A stretch of DNA of 64,000 nucleotides from Typhlomys cinereus. Taxonomy: Eukaryota; Chordata; Mammalia; Rodentia; Platacanthomyidae. The notes beneath the pieces are model-generated. The model was not told where the DNA came from. It ran no database searches and saw nothing but the letters and a program-made list of their open reading frames with translations. Positions 47,270-59,470 of the stretch are shown here, piece by piece. The DNA lies in assembly GCA_023101885.1 (NCBI GenBank), contig JALPQD010000358.1, positions 1,460,761-1,524,760 of the forward strand. The letters are read 5' to 3'. A program made the translations under genes and the position numbers. Positions within the stretch are counted from its first letter, which is position 1; each line of letters begins with the position of its first letter.

Positions 47270-48260
47270 GTAATATAGGAGAAGAGAGACAAAGGAAGAG
47301 AAGAGAAAGGGAGGATAATCCGTGGAGAGAGATTATGTTTCAAAAATGCCACAATGAATGCTAATTTAAAAATTAAATACAGTGCACTGTAAATTTTTAA
47401 AAAGAAACATAAACGAGTGTCCTGGAAAACTGTGGTGTGCTCAATATGCTTCCTAGAAGTCTCATGGAAATGCAGATATCTGGGTTCTGCTCTCCAAGGA
47501 TCTGATTTAGGTGGCATTAAGTAGTTCTAGAAATGTATTTTCAACAAATTTCCAATGCTGCTGTTGCTGCTGCCTTCTGGATCACACCTTTGATGTATCA
47601 CTGTGGCTCACAAGACATTTGCATATATTTTTCTTATTAGATCTATTAAATCCCTTCATGAGAAAGACAGGGCAGGCAGTTTATCTCTGTATTATTGCTG
47701 CATTCATTCATTCACTCATTCATTCACACACACACATTGTGAAACACTCCACAGTGCCTGGAGTAATGTAAGGCATGCTTGGGGAGCAAGTGCAGGAAGT
47801 TGTAGCTCTGAACAGACATATTTTCAGCTCATAACCACACGGCAATCAAGAGACACACGGCCATCTTGTTGTACAGATAGTGGCATGGGAAGATGCAGCA
47901 GGAGCAGCGACTAGCCTCAGGAGGTCAAGGGCTTGGGTGATCAGAGGCCAAGGCTGCAGTCAGTTGGCAAAGAAGTCATGGCAAGCCAGGTTGTGCTGTC
48001 TCCTAAATGCTGAAAGCCAGGAAGTCACAAATCAGGAAAAGGACAGGGCAGGAAAATCAGGAAGTGCCACCGCCTGGGCCTGAATCTAAGGAAGACCCAC
48101 ACCCTGGGGCTGCGGCTTGCTGGGTACAAGAGGCCTGGAGAGCGTGAACCTTCACACTGGTCGCTGGCGACACCATCAGTGAGTTTACTGTTATCCACCC
48201 ATCAGGAAGCATCCATTCAAAAGGCTATCAAAGAGGGAGGAAATGCAAAAACTTTTCTAG
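47270..48260. other. Non-coding stretch with a short ATTC array
   Basis: An ATTC tetranucleotide repeat at about 47699-47728 runs into a short CA run. Otherwise unique. Confidence 0.4.
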
Positions 48261-48264
48261 ACTC

Positions 48265-48418
48265 TGTATTGCACGTTAGGCATTTGTTCTGGTGCCTGGT
48301 ACTTACCGTTCCTTCTGTACTTCTCACAAACAAGTAAACTCAGACTCAAGCGGTCAGATAACACACCCAGATCACTCATCTGGACAGAGCTGCGTAAAGA
48401 TCCTTCTCTGCCGGAGAG
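48265..48418 (-). repeat. MIR SINE relic, antisense
   Basis: 'gttctggtgcctggtactta' and 'aaacaagtaaactcagactc' followed by 'agataacacacccagatcac' fit the antisense MIR order ('gaggaaactgaggctcagag ... aaggtcacacagc'). Confidence 0.55.
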
Positions 48419-48641
48419 CTAAGTCAGTCTCACCAGTAGCTTACAGCCCAGTAGATTCAGAGCTCTAAGAAAGCTGTTATCACTGCCCAAAGACTGTGAC
48501 TGTGAGGTACCACTTGTCTCGGATAAAAGCATTTAACAGAGACAAGACTGAAAAATTACGTCAGGAATTTTCAAGTATATGTGAAGTAAGGTAGGTTTGC
48601 CTTAGAATAGAGGCTGGAGCCAACATTTGAAAAAACAGAAT

Positions 48642-48985
48642 TAGTGCTGGGGAGATTGCTCAGGGTTTACAGCAAGCAAAAGAACCTGACTTTAGATCTC
48701 TAGATCCCACAAGAATTGCTGAACAGGCCTAGAGGCACGTTTCTAATTCCAACCCTTGAAGACGCAGCCTGGGAATCCCTTCAGCCAGTTGGCTAGCCAG
48801 ACTGCTCCACCAGTGAGCTCTGCATTAACAGACCCAACTTCAGAATAGTAAGGTGGAAAAATGATCAAAGATGATTTCTGAAATCATCTTAGGGCCTCCA
48901 CACACATACATGCACTCACATGCAAGTGCACTGCACACATGCATGCGTCTACCCACATGCAAAACACATACACACACATACATGT
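48642..48985 (+). repeat. B4-like SINE with CA/CATA-rich end
   Basis: The head 'gtgctggggagattgctcag' and B-box-like 'gactttagatctctagatcc' are followed by a decayed right half and a CA/CATA-rich terminal tract. Confidence 0.6.
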
Positions 48986-48999
48986 ATCTCATCCATCTA

Positions 49000-50095
49000 T
49001 ACACATGAAAGTGGGAAAAACTGGATTGGGAGAAGTCTGAAGTATGGACTGAAATGTGCACCTCCCCCACAAACACATGCACATATACTTTCATGCATTC
49101 TTCATATGTACATGCCTATGTACATACACGTGCATGCATATTTCTAACTAGATTTCCAGGTATTGCCATAAGTCTAGTTGGCCCTTGCTGTCACCTTAAG
49201 CTATTTTCATGGTGGATGATGGGTAGAGTAGGAAAGAAGGTCAACTTAACTGGACCATGGGCAAAGGCAGAAAGATAAGGACACAATTTGACATTTTCTT
49301 TTCTTTTTTACAATTTGACATTTTCATGAGCAGACTTGCCACTTCATACTAGACCATTCATTTGCTCAAAAATTCCATGCTTATCAAACATAGAGATAGT
49401 ATTTGTAAGAATCTTGATACTGTCAAAGACAATTCCAACTAACATATCTCAATTTTCTTATCACCCTGGCACATCTGTCTCTTGAAATTGTTTTTTTAAA
49501 TGAATGTTTTTCTGATAGTTTATCCTTCACAATCATATTTCCCAACAATTTTTGTAGCTGGGGATCAGACACAGGACTGCGATTAGCATCCTAGAAAACA
49601 TGGGGGCTACACAAGCCACCTTCAGTGAAACGTGCTTGTCTACATAAAGATAGTGAAAGTAGAATAAAAAAGCAAACTGCTTGAGAACAGACAAAAGGTT
49701 TTAAAAAAATACCTGACTGTAAAAGTAAGAATCTTATGGAATAATAAAGAGCATAAAGCTAGAAACACTGCTTGAGACAGAGTACAAAGATGTACCTTTG
49801 CAGAAGTGCTCTTGCCTAACATGTACCGGCTCTGGGTTCTACTCTCAGCCCTCGCAAAAGTAATGCAGAATAAAATAAGCAGAGGAGGAGCTCTATGGAC
49901 CCACTATGGAGATCAGCAATCTAGTATCCATTTCAGAAAGCTGGAAGGAAGATGTTTGAAAGTTCTGACTATAAAGAAATGATCCATTGATCATTTCTTA
50001 AGTAGAAAGACATATTTAACTCGATTAATGATTGCATAACTTACACATACATGGCACTTTTCACTGAACTCCATTAATACATACATTTATTGTTT
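49000..50095. other. Non-coding stretch
   Basis: An ID-like remnant at about 49795-49865 ('gaagtgctcttgcctaacat') and another decayed tRNA-like segment near 49555-49620 are the only landmarks. Confidence 0.4.
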
Positions 50096-50099
50096 TTCT

Positions 50100-50404
50100 T
50101 TGATTTCATGTTTCTGGTGTGTGTATGTGTGTGTGTGTTTGCATGTGCACATGCATCTTTGTACACTTGCACTGGAGACTGGAGGTTCATCTCTTTTCTA
50201 CTTTATTCTATAAAACAGGGTTTCTAATCAAATCCAGAGCCCACAGATAAGGCTAATGAGACAATTAGCAGGCTATGAAGATTCTTAGGCTCCACTTCTG
50301 GATCTGGAATTACAGGAGAGTCACCATATCCATCTAACCAAAGAACTCTGGTCCTTCTACTAGTGTGGCAAGCATTTTAACAACTGAGCCATCTCTCTAG
50401 CCCA
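50100..50404 (-). repeat. B2/B3-type SINE, antisense, diverged
   Basis: The tail side 'ctggtgtgtgtatgtgtgtg' and the head 'caactgagccatctctctag' bracket a body with 'ctggaattacaggagagtca'. It is an older subfamily than the young copies. Confidence 0.7.
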
Positions 50405-50409
50405 ATATC

Positions 50410-51180
50410 TTCATTTTTACTTATCTGTAAACTATAAACTTGAAAATGAAAAAATTAGAAAACCAATTCAGGATGCTCATCACATGACTCAATAGAAAAA
50501 TGCAGACAGCATTAAAGGGCTATGTCAAGACAATTTTAAAGAATTGAGAAACATCCATTTTAAAGCTTACATGACTCACCAAGTATCAAACAAAAGTGAA
50601 CTAATAATACAAACATGTCTCTGTCATATTATGATGCTCAGTTGCCAAAGATATAGCTTTTAAAAAGAAGGATAAGAAGGTCCAAATGAAGAGCATTAAT
50701 CTCCAAAGAGAACATATGCCCTCTGTACCTCCTAAGAGCAATAATGTTTAATGAGAATTTTGCACATAGCCCAGTTGTCAGTCAGACACAATGGTAGAAT
50801 AAAGACAGTTCCATACAAACACCAATTGTATCTTCTAAGAACATTACTATTGAAAATCCTGGAAAACATGCTCCCTCAGAATGAAGAAGTAACAAGAAGA
50901 GGAAGACACGAGATTCCAAGAGTGGGTACTCTTGAGTGCACTGTTGCGTGGCTTTGACAGAGCCAACACAAGTTTGGGCATTTTTGTATAAAGGGACAAT
51001 GGGGAGGGAATATGGTTTTTCTTTTATCAACCATGAGAATTTCAAAACAAAAGAAAATTCAGATTTAATTAAGGTTACTAATTTACAGAATGAAATGTTT
51101 TCTGGAATAAAATGTGTGGGAAAGAAACAAATTTTGATTAATACAGAAAACATAATAGAAAAGTTAATGTAGTTCAGTTT
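50410..51180. other. AT-rich non-coding stretch
   Basis: Frames at 50751-51172 on both strands are short and unrecognised. Confidence 0.4.
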
Positions 51181-51183
51181 TTA

Positions 51184-51520
51184 CCTTTTTTTGGTTTTCA
51201 TGTGTATGTATCTGTGCATGTTAACATGTATGTGGCATATGTGCATGTATGTGCATGCAGAGGCCTGGCATTGACAGTGGGATTGACTCTTGATTGCTCT
51301 TCCCCTTATTCTTTTGAGGGTAGGTATTAATAAAATGCAGATCTTGCCTATGGGGTTAGTTTGGCTAGATAACTTACTCTAGGAATTTCCAGGCTCCACA
51401 TTCCAAGATGGTAATTACTGGTAACATACTAGGCATTCTATGTGCACTCTGAAGACCAAAGCTATGATTCTTTTGCTTGTGCAGCAAATGCTTTGACTTG
51501 TGAATCAATTTTACAGCCAA
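51184..51520 (-). repeat. B3-like SINE remnant, antisense
   Basis: A TG/CATG-rich start ('gcatatgtgcatgtatgtgc') then 'agaggcctggcattgacagt', with 'attctatgtgcactctgaag' further in, is consistent with antisense B3. The head is poorly preserved. Confidence 0.5.
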
Positions 51521-51589
51521 TAGTTCAGTTTCATCCATAGCTGTAGATGATGATAATATATTATTTCATTAGAGATTTGCTGAATGTAA

Positions 51590-51965
51590 ATATTAACTAT
51601 CAGCTTGACACCCGGGGGGCAGACCTCCTGGTAGGGCTGGGAGGGAGTCTGCACATAAAGGTTGGCCTCTGGGCATGGCTGTGAGGAACTGTCTTGATTG
51701 CCAATGACATGGGAAGACCCAGCACAATGTGGGAGGCGCCATCCCCTAGGCAAGGGATCTGTAACTGTATAGGAATAAAGAGAACTCAGCATTTACTTCC
51801 TGTTTCTTTTATTTAATATTTTCTTTACTTATTTGAGGAGAATGCTCTTGACTGCTTGGATGCTATGCGACAGCTGCTTCAGACTTCTGCTGTTGTGATT
51901 GTCAATCAAAGCTGGACTGTAACTTAGAATTGTAAGCCTAGCTCTTACATTCTTTCCTCCTTTTC
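51590..51965 (+). mobile_element. MT/MaLR-type LTR
   Basis: 'actatcagcttgacacccgg', 'cttgattgccaatgacatgg', 'gaagacccagcacaatgtgg' and a late 'gctggactgtaacttagaat' with 'cattctttcctcc' follow the MT-type LTR order in sense. A short insertion or AT-rich expansion splits the second half at about 51790-51830. Confidence 0.6.
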
Positions 51966-51969
51966 TTCC

Positions 51970-52735
51970 ACAATGTTCCCTAAGGGACATTCATTGTTCC
52001 TAAGAAGAAGGTACTATAGATGTCCCATTTAGGACTCCTTAGCCACTTATTCTCCATATTTCTGACCATCATGAGTGTCCATGTTACCCACAACCCACTG
52101 CAAAAAGAAGTTTCTCCAACGAGGGCTGTTTGGTACTTGGTCAGGTTTATAGTAACAAACATGAGTTCCTTTCTTGTGGGGTAGGTCTCAAATCCAACCA
52201 GAAAACACTTGGTTACCTCATAATAATCACATACTGGCACGCAATGCAGGTCATGGATCTTGCCAGACAGGTCAATTCTGTAGCCTATGAGGTCTGCAGC
52301 TGGGCAGGACTGTTGCTTGCCACAATGTGATAGCTTATTTGTTTTCCAAGATGGTAATAGTTATCAGGGAAAGGTGTACTGTGGATACACTGGACAACGT
52401 GATGAACCATAATCTATGGAAGAGAGAGTGGGACAATACGAGAAAGGTGGCCAAATGGAAACTTGTGAGTTATTTCTGTAGCTTTCCATTCTTTACTTCT
52501 TCCAAACTAGTTTTTCAAAGGCAGCTGAAACTGTAAGAAGCAAATATATAGGTAAGACAGGACAGTTGTGACTGTTAAACCATCGCCTTTAACAATAGCT
52601 TCCGAGGCAGGAAATATTCCAGATGCTTTATATGTCCTCATTCATCCAACTGTCATAGCTATCCAGGGAGCAGTTAGTATGTCCATAACATATGCAAGAA
52701 ACCAAGACAGAAATAAAGTGGTGTTCAAAGTCATA
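51970..52735. other. Non-coding stretch, no recognised feature
   Basis: Unique-looking sequence with short unrecognised frames on both strands. Confidence 0.4.
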
Positions 52736-52740
52736 CTACA

Positions 52741-52996
52741 AGGCTGGAGAGATGGCGCAGAGGTTAAGCCTCTGCCTTGCAAACAATAAAGCCTTGAGTT
52801 TGGATCCTGGATCCCAAGTAAAAATGTCAGGTAGAAAGAGTGGCGGCCTGTACTTTTTGTCCTGGAAAGCAGAGCCTGGGAAACTCCAGAGCAAAGCAAA
52901 GAGGAAGTAGAAACAATCCAGGGTGATTCCTGAAGTCACCCTTGGGCCTCCACAGGTACATTCAAGTACCCTCTGATACACACAGAGACACACACA

Positions 52997-53044
<48 letters not shown>

Positions 53045-53090
53045 CACACACACAAACTCACATGCAAAAATAATAAAATAAAAAAGTTTA
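52741..53090 (+). repeat. B2-superfamily SINE with long (CA)n tail
   Basis: The head 'ggctggagagatggcgcag' and family body end in a CA repeat (about 52978-53053) and 'aaaaataataaaataaaaa'. The flanks 'gtcatactaca' and 'gtcacactaca' are a likely target duplication with one mutation. Confidence 0.88.
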
Positions 53091-53399
53091 AAAAGGTCAC
53101 ACTACACCCAGGAAGCTGTGGACTTAAGACTGTGACTTGAGCAGCATGGCTCCTTGTACGTTTAACCTCCTCATGACCTTTGCTCATGTTGATTCTCACA
53201 GGCAACATATCCATAAATGGATCTAAATTATTCTTTAAGTGCCTTACCTAGAGTTATGGAATCAAATACTGAAAGAAATAGCAGCTCAGCTCAAGTAGTC
53301 ACATTTAAGGAGCTCGTTTGAGGAATTAGAAGGGCAAGGCCAGGTGAAGCTGCTTTGTATAGAAGGCCTTTTCATACTTCCAACAGTTGAATGCTTGTT

Positions 53400-55004
53400 A
53401 TACTGGTCACTCTCCTCCATTGCTATGAGACACCACTGAGACTCAAGCAACTTAAGGAAGAAAAGGAGATTTATCCAGTTTAAGGTTCCAAAGGGTCTAG
53501 TTCCTCATGGAAGAAACAGCATGACTGGCTGACAGAAGTTGGAAGCACTTTTTTTTTCTTTTTTTTTTTTATTAAAAATGTAATTATACATTTAAAAATT
53601 TTTAACCAGTTCCCTCCCTCCCCCCTCCTCCCCCCGAACCCCCTGCTCCCCATCCCCCAGTGCCTCCTCGCCAATTCCCAGAGAGTCCTTTATTGTGTAC
53701 GCCTGACTCTCCACTGGGTCCTCCTCTCCGATGACATATAAGGACCCAGTGGCATTTCCATAAGCCCTTTCTCTTGTTCCCCTTAAGCATAGGAGCACTA
53801 CTATGGTTGTCAATCCCTTGCCTCCAAGGATCTCGGTGCCCTTAACAGATGCTAGACTTTATGAGAGCAACAGTGCGCTGGACATTGCACAGGGCATGCA
53901 AAGTCCCATTATGATTGCTTTGGCCCCAACTATTGTTGAGAATCTTGCAAATCGTTGTTCCTCCCATCCTTTTGCTCTTACACTCTTACCGCCCCCTCTT
54001 CCGCAAATGTCCCTGAGCTCCAGGATGGGGAGAGATTAGCAGCACTGTTTACAATAGCAAAGTCATGGAATCAACCTAAATGTCCAACAGTTGACGAGTG
54101 GATAAGGAAACTGTGGTACATCTATACAATGGAGTACTACTCAGCCATCAAAAATGATGAATTACTGGAATTTGCTGGGAAATGGATGTCATTAGAAACA
54201 ATTATATTAAGTGAAGTATCCCAAACCCAGAAAATTAGGCGCCGTATGTACTCCCTAATAGGTGGCTCCTAGTACCAAACTCACCCAGCCCACATTGAGA
54301 CACTCAAAAGTAAACCTATGTAACACAGTAATTGCAAGGATTATGAACAAGAGAGATGGGGTAGGAGGGCCACACCAGAAACAAGGAGAGAGGGGACCAT
54401 GTTACAGCAGAGAAAATAGGCCTCCATCAAGGTCTGCAAGTAAGTAATGAGAGACCTGGTTAAGTTCACAGACGTTCTTTCCTGATCTCACCAGAAGGGG
54501 AGGGCATATAGTCTAGCAGATAAAAAGTAATCATTTTGCAAATGGGTGATGGACCCCTCCCTCACTGAGGTTTCCTACTTTTATTACATCTACCCTTGAA
54601 TGTGCTATTATAACAAGACTCCAGTTTAACAGCTTTTTGTCTCTGGCCAGGGGGTGACATACAGTGCCCAGCAGAATGGAGAGAAGGGAATTGCAGGAGC
54701 AGCAAAACTGCAAAAGAAAATCAACAAACCACAATCCAGAACTTCAGAGACTCTATATCAATCACAAGTTGGAAGCACTTTAAGTCACATACACCAAGGA
54801 GGCTTGAGCTACAAACTGCCAGAGCAGACCTCTCCTAGAAGCAGGATGGGGCTAGTCAACCTCAAGTCCCCCTCCCCACCCGCACGGTGACACACTTTCT
54901 TCCAGCAAGATTCTACCGCGTAAAGTTGCCACAGCCCTCCCAAACATCAACTAAGGATTCAAATACATGAATCTAAGGGGAAAAATGACAGTCAAACTAT
55001 GACA
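53400..55004 (-). mobile_element. MaLR-type LTR interrupted by an L1
   Basis: The two halves (53400-53551 and 54766-55004) together form an antisense LTR like the one at 39812-40193. It has 'cactctcctccattgctatg' at the left end and 'caaatacatgaatctaaggg' through 'caaactatgaca' at the right. The L1 landed inside it, so the LTR is older. Confidence 0.8.
53552..54765. mobile_element. L1 with 5' inversion (twin priming)
   Basis: Exact 16-base target duplication AAGTTGGAAGCACTTT at 53536-53551 and 54766-54781. From 53552 to 54038 the L1 3' UTR is antisense, with the poly(A) end at the left. From 54039 to 54765 the sequence switches to sense and carries the ORF2 C terminus (54039-54272, ending YSLIGGS and a stop) plus the upstream 3' UTR. 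Against the sibling L1 at 27950-29470, the two parts are adjacent in the source element with about 17 bases lost at the inversion point. This is the signature of twin priming. It is 5'-truncated and not functional. Confidence 0.93.
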
Positions 55005-55009
55005 CTAGT

Positions 55010-55215
55010 ATTTTTTAATATTTTAATTATTTGTGTGTGTGTGTGAGAGAGAAAGAGAGAGAGAGAGAGAGAGACAGAGAGAGAGAGAGAGCACGGATAC
55101 ACATGCCATTGTGTGTGAGTGGAAGTCAGAAGACAATTCTTTCCTAACATGTGGACTTGTGGAGATCAAACTCAGGTTTCCCAGTTTGTAAGCTAGTGTC
55201 TTACCCTCTGAGTGG
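55010..55215 (-). repeat. B3-like SINE remnant with (GT)n(GA)n
   Basis: A short GT then GA run (55033-55091) leads to 'gtggaagtcagaagacaatt', 'gagatcaaactcaggtttcc' and 'agctagtgtcttaccctctg', an antisense B3 order. Confidence 0.6.
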
Positions 55216-55365
55216 ATAAATAAAAAGAATTGTAATGGGAAAAGGAGGGGGGTGAGATTAGGGATTAAGGTGCGAGAATATCATAAATTCACTGTATTCA
55301 TGTATGAAATGCTAAAATAATTTTTAAAAAAGTTATGAGTTTGATCATAATTAAACTCATTGCTG

Positions 55366-55690
55366 GGGCTGGAGTGCTGCTTCAGTGAGTAAACTTCTCC
55401 CTATGCAAACATGAGGGCATGAGTTCAGATTCCCAGCACCCAGGTTAAAGCTGGATTTGCCGCACACAGCTATAATCCTGTTGAGAGGGTTCAGAGACAG
55501 GCAGAGGCTGGGGGCTGGTCGATGAACAGTCAGCTCCAGTTTCAGTGACAGAGACCCTATATCAAATAAGCAAAGCAGAGTATGATTGAAGATGAAGATC
55601 GAAGTCAGCCTCTGGCCTCCAACTGCATTACCCTCAGGTGAATTCACACACATATATTTATATACGTGCATGCATAAAAATACATACACA
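55366..55690 (+). repeat. B4 SINE (ID plus B1 dimer)
   Basis: 'ggggctggagtgctgcttcag' with 'atgagttcagattcccagca' gives the tRNA-like half. 'gctataatcctgttgagagg' then 'agacaggcagaggctggggg' gives the B1-like half. It ends in ATA-rich sequence. Confidence 0.75.
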
Positions 55691-55699
55691 AGCACGCAC

Positions 55700-56225
55700 A
55701 CAGTTTTTAACCAGTATTTAGGAATATTATGCCGATGGCTTAACATTCCTTAACGAGCTATTATATTGGATTCAGCCCAGCCTCATGGTAAAGCAGGCGC
55801 TTATAGAAATTAGTACATTCATGGGATAAGGGCAGACAGATTCGTCTTGTGTAATGAAAACTAAATGACTAGCAATATCATGAGTGTGGTGGTGGAGAAC
55901 AATGATGTTTTTTGCTTCCTGATCCCCTCCTCTCACCTTCTCACTCTAAATTACTTGATGTCGTTATCAAATCCAGGAGTTAAGGCAAAATGGATCTTAG
56001 TTTAGTCCAAAGTAGCAATTCTTTAGTTCTGGAGTTGAAAACTCAACTAAAATTAGACTCTGATGTGAAGTTATTTGAAGAATTATTTTTGGGTGGAGAA
56101 ATCCAGTTGATTCATGTTTGAAACATTAACACAAGGGCTCATAAAGTAATCAGTGTTTGGAAAAATAGGTAAGATTTTAAAATACCTTGAGAAAAAATTC
56201 TCTTACATCCTATGTATACGCAGAG
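55700..56225. other. Non-coding stretch, no recognised feature
   Basis: Nothing that I can support. Confidence 0.4.
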
Positions 56226-56234
56226 GAAATGTGT

Positions 56235-56578
56235 GTTTGCACTTTTTGCACATGCTGCAGGTGCGTTGCACATGTGTGCAGTTGGTTGAGCACATGTGCA
56301 TGCATGTGTTGTGTGGAGGTCCAAAGGGAATATCCTTAATCACACTTGCAGTTAATTCTCTTGAAGCTTTTCTTTTTTTAACTCCAGAAATTTACTTACA
56401 GGATTGGTCTGACTAGCTTGCTTGCTGTGGGGATGCCCAGGCTTTGCCTTCAAGGGCTGGAATTACAGATGGACTGCCATCACCACAAGGCGTTTTTATG
56501 TGGAATCTGCGGATCTAAACTCCAAAGCTTTGCTAGCTTTAACCGTTGGGCCATCTCCCCAGTCCCAGTCTATTACAT
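56235..56578 (-). repeat. B2/B3-type SINE, antisense
   Basis: A CATG-rich tail side ('gcacatgtgcatgcatgtgt'), then a body with 'gggctggaattacagatgga', and the head 'ttgggccatctccccagtcc'. Confidence 0.7.
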
Positions 56579-56589
56579 TCTCAAGTTGA

Positions 56590-56940
56590 CTTATTTAAGC
56601 CTCCAATAGGGGTCTAAAGATTTTTTTTTAAAAATTAGCAACAATGTAGGGAACACGCGTTTCCAGGCACAGGCTTAGTTAAAGAAACTAGATGAGGAAA
56701 CAACCCTGAGGAATAACCATAATTCATAGGCAGATAGCTCAGAACTATTTAAAATTAGGACTATAACAGAGCTGGGATAGAGAAGAAAATTGGTCTTTGC
56801 ACACCAATTTTCTTTAAACTAAGGAAAAAATGGCAATCTAACAGATAATTAAAAACTTTCTTAGACAAATGCAAGATCAGAATTATTGAAATCAAAGAAA
56901 ATTAAACTATAGCCTATAAAGACTACACCCTTAAAAGGGG
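56590..56940. other. AT-rich non-coding stretch
   Basis: Nothing that I can support. Confidence 0.4.
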
Positions 56941-56959
56941 CAGCCTACACTTTAACTAA

Positions 56960-57068
56960 GGAACAAGACACAGACACGTTCTTATCTGCCTAAAGCCACA
57001 CAGATGAAGAGTATTTAAGCTAGAAGCCAAACCCAGACTTTCTGATGCTGATTGATTACAGAACAATC
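56960..57068 (-). repeat. MIR SINE relic, antisense
   Basis: 'ctgcctaaagccacacagat' then 'agctagaagccaaacccaga' fits the antisense MIR 'cttgcccaaggtcacacagc ... ggattcgaacccaggcagtc'. Confidence 0.6.
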
Positions 57069-57069
57069 T

Positions 57070-57455
57070 AGTGTTCAGGGAAGAAATTGAGGTCTGCACA
57101 GCATCTGGCTGGCCCCGCCTGGTGGTGGAGAAGGACACAGTGTTGTTGAGGAAGATAAGCCTGAACAGCGGCAGGAAGCACTATTCTGCAGACATCGCTA
57201 GAGAAGCAAGGAGACAGGTGTCATGAAACTGGAGTTTGAAAGGTCCCAATTATTTGAGAGATTCATTTTCTCATTATATATAAACATGTGCTTTTTAAAC
57301 TAACTTTTTATCCTAATTTTCCTTAAGACAGTAAGCAAAACTATATACATTCAAAGCCTCACACAATCCAGATTCTCAGAACATCATTGAACATTATTAT
57401 GATTCTTAGTTAAACAAATTTTATAAGCAAAAAGTTTAGGAATGATAATGATTCA
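57070..57455. other. Non-coding stretch
   Basis: AT-rich and featureless by eye. Confidence 0.4.
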
Positions 57456-57460
57456 TAGGG

Positions 57461-57832
57461 TGATAGTTCAGATTTCATGGTTTGAAATGTGAGTCGATTT
57501 CCACAGGCTCATGTGTTTGAATCTTTAGTTTGGGAAAGTCACCGGCGCCTTGCTGGAGGAATGCGGTCACAGGGGTGGGCCTTGAGGCTGATGGGTCCCA
57601 TCCTGCTTGAGCGAGTTGACTCTTGAATTTGCAAATAGTGGCTCTCAACCCCTTGATGGATGTGGCTTAGGCCACGTCCAGTTTCTTCCAGTCAGTCATG
57701 ACTTTCTGTCATAATGGACTGTGTGGCTCCCCTCTGAAATCATAAGCTAAATAAATCCCCCTTTGTCCCATTAAGTTGTTTGGTCTTGATTATTGTCTCA
57801 CAACAATAGAGAAGAATAACTGCTATAGAAAT
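57461..57832 (+). mobile_element. MaLR-type LTR (first of a compound element)
   Basis: 'catggtttgaaatgtgagtc', 'cacaggctcatgtgtttgaa', 'cataatggactgtgtggctc', AATAAA in 'aagctaaataaatccccc', and the closing 'gtctcacaacaatagagaag'. The internal-type sequence 'attgttaccaagaatgaggt' follows directly. Confidence 0.75.
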
Positions 57833-59470
57833 TGTTACCAAGAATGAGGTGTTACTGGGTGAGACTAAGAATCTCTGCTACCAGAAATTGCTGTGAGAAG
57901 TTGGTATCAAGTAGAGAAGTATGTAAGCTTTTGGAGTTGTTTGTCGGAAGAAATACAAAAATTTGTGTCTTAGAGATGTGACCTAGGTCTCCTCCAACTT
58001 CTGCCACCAGACATGACTTTTCTGCCTTGACTACATCTCCCATTTGAAACCTTAAGCTGAATAAATTTCCTTTTCTCCCTTAAGTTATTTGACTTTGAGT
58101 GGTGTCTCACAGCAACAGAAAAGAGTAACTGGTACAAAAATTGATACCGAGACATGGGGTATTTCTGGGTGAGACTGAGAATCCAATACCAGAAAGTGCT
58201 AAGAGAAGTTGGTACTGAGTAGGGAAGTGTAGTCATAACTGTGATGTGGCTTATAAGTCTTTGGAATTGTCTGTTAGAAGAAACATGGAGAAGTTCGGGA
58301 CTTTGCAGTGGGAAGGCTTTTGTATCTTAGTGATGGGAACAAAAGGGCCATTATTGTGAGACCATGGAAGACGGTAATATTGTGAAGATGCAGAGTGTGG
58401 AAGCCCAGCTTATGATGGTCCAGAGGGGAAGACAGACTGTATTGGAAATTGGACAAGAGCAAATGGAATAATGCATTGGCAGAGAATATGATCAAGTTTT
58501 GCCCTCATTTTGAAAGTTTGCCTGAAAATAAAATCCAGAAGAAATTTCAAGGTTAGTCAGTTTTGACAGTGAGGCATGAGTGCTTTTTAGTGCTCTTGTT
58601 CAGAGTTATGATGAAAAAGAGCACGAAGGCAGGCAAAAAGAGACAAGAACTGGAAAGTTTGATTAAAAAATATGAGTAAAAACTTAAAGAGAATGCAGAC
58701 AGCAGAATGGTGGCTATTGCTAAAGAGATTAGTTCCATTAGTGAATCCAAGCCTGTTCTTCATTTGTATAATAGGAAAGGCTTCACCCTGAGAGCAAATT
58801 CCCAAGGGAATTTGGATGGAAAGAGCTAAAGGGAGGCTCTCCAAAGGATTTTTCTGCTTTTGCTCAATGAAAGCAACTGTCCAAGAGAGATAGATATTCT
58901 TCTCAGATCAACACAGAGAAGCTGAACAAGCTGTGATGCCAGGGGACCAATCTCTCAACCTGAAGGTTATATCAGAGCTTGATAATGTCTTCCATGTGGT
59001 CCTTGTTTCAGAGACATCAAAGATGCAAGAGAGAGGAGGCCATGAATTCCTCCTCCAAAGTTTCAGAGAATGTTGGAAGCCAGGCAGTGTGTAGAAGGAA
59101 GTCTGCAATTTTGAGGCCCAGAAAGGACAGCTTGTGTTGTGGAGTTAAAGCCTTGCTTGCCATTGAGAAGTGAAAATGTGAAAGATGCCAGAGCCAATGT
59201 GGGTCATCTGCCAAAGAAAGCTATATACATTGAGGGTGGAGCCAGCTCAAGATAATGTTGTGTTATAAGGGCAGCTTTGCTGAAGGGGTGGAACCAAAGC
59301 TCTTTGGAATTTTCAACAAGAAGCTCATTTGCTGGATTTGGAGCTATAGGATTTGGAGTGTGTTCTGCTGGTTTTTGATCTTACTATTGACTGATCTGAG
59401 CTGGATATGTCACCATTCATCCCTTTTGGAATGGGAATGTTTATTTTCTGCCATTGCATGTTGGAAATAA
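57833..59470 (+). mobile_element. MaLR internal sequence with an embedded LTR 3' half
   Basis: A short internal-type start (57833-57964) breaks into the 3' half of another LTR (57965-58137: 'agctgaataaatttcctttt', 'gtgtctcacagcaacagaaa'). After it, 'aaattgataccgagacatgg' starts an internal region again and runs to about 59470. The two internal starts are similar ('gaggtgttactgggtgagac' and 'gggtatttctgggtgagact'). It is non-coding, and frames on both strands are unrecognised. Confidence 0.65.

Noticed and set aside
53955..54272. A 105-codon frame with an apparent conserved C terminus
   Set aside because: It is the end of L1 ORF2 within a 5'-truncated, inverted L1. Not a host gene.
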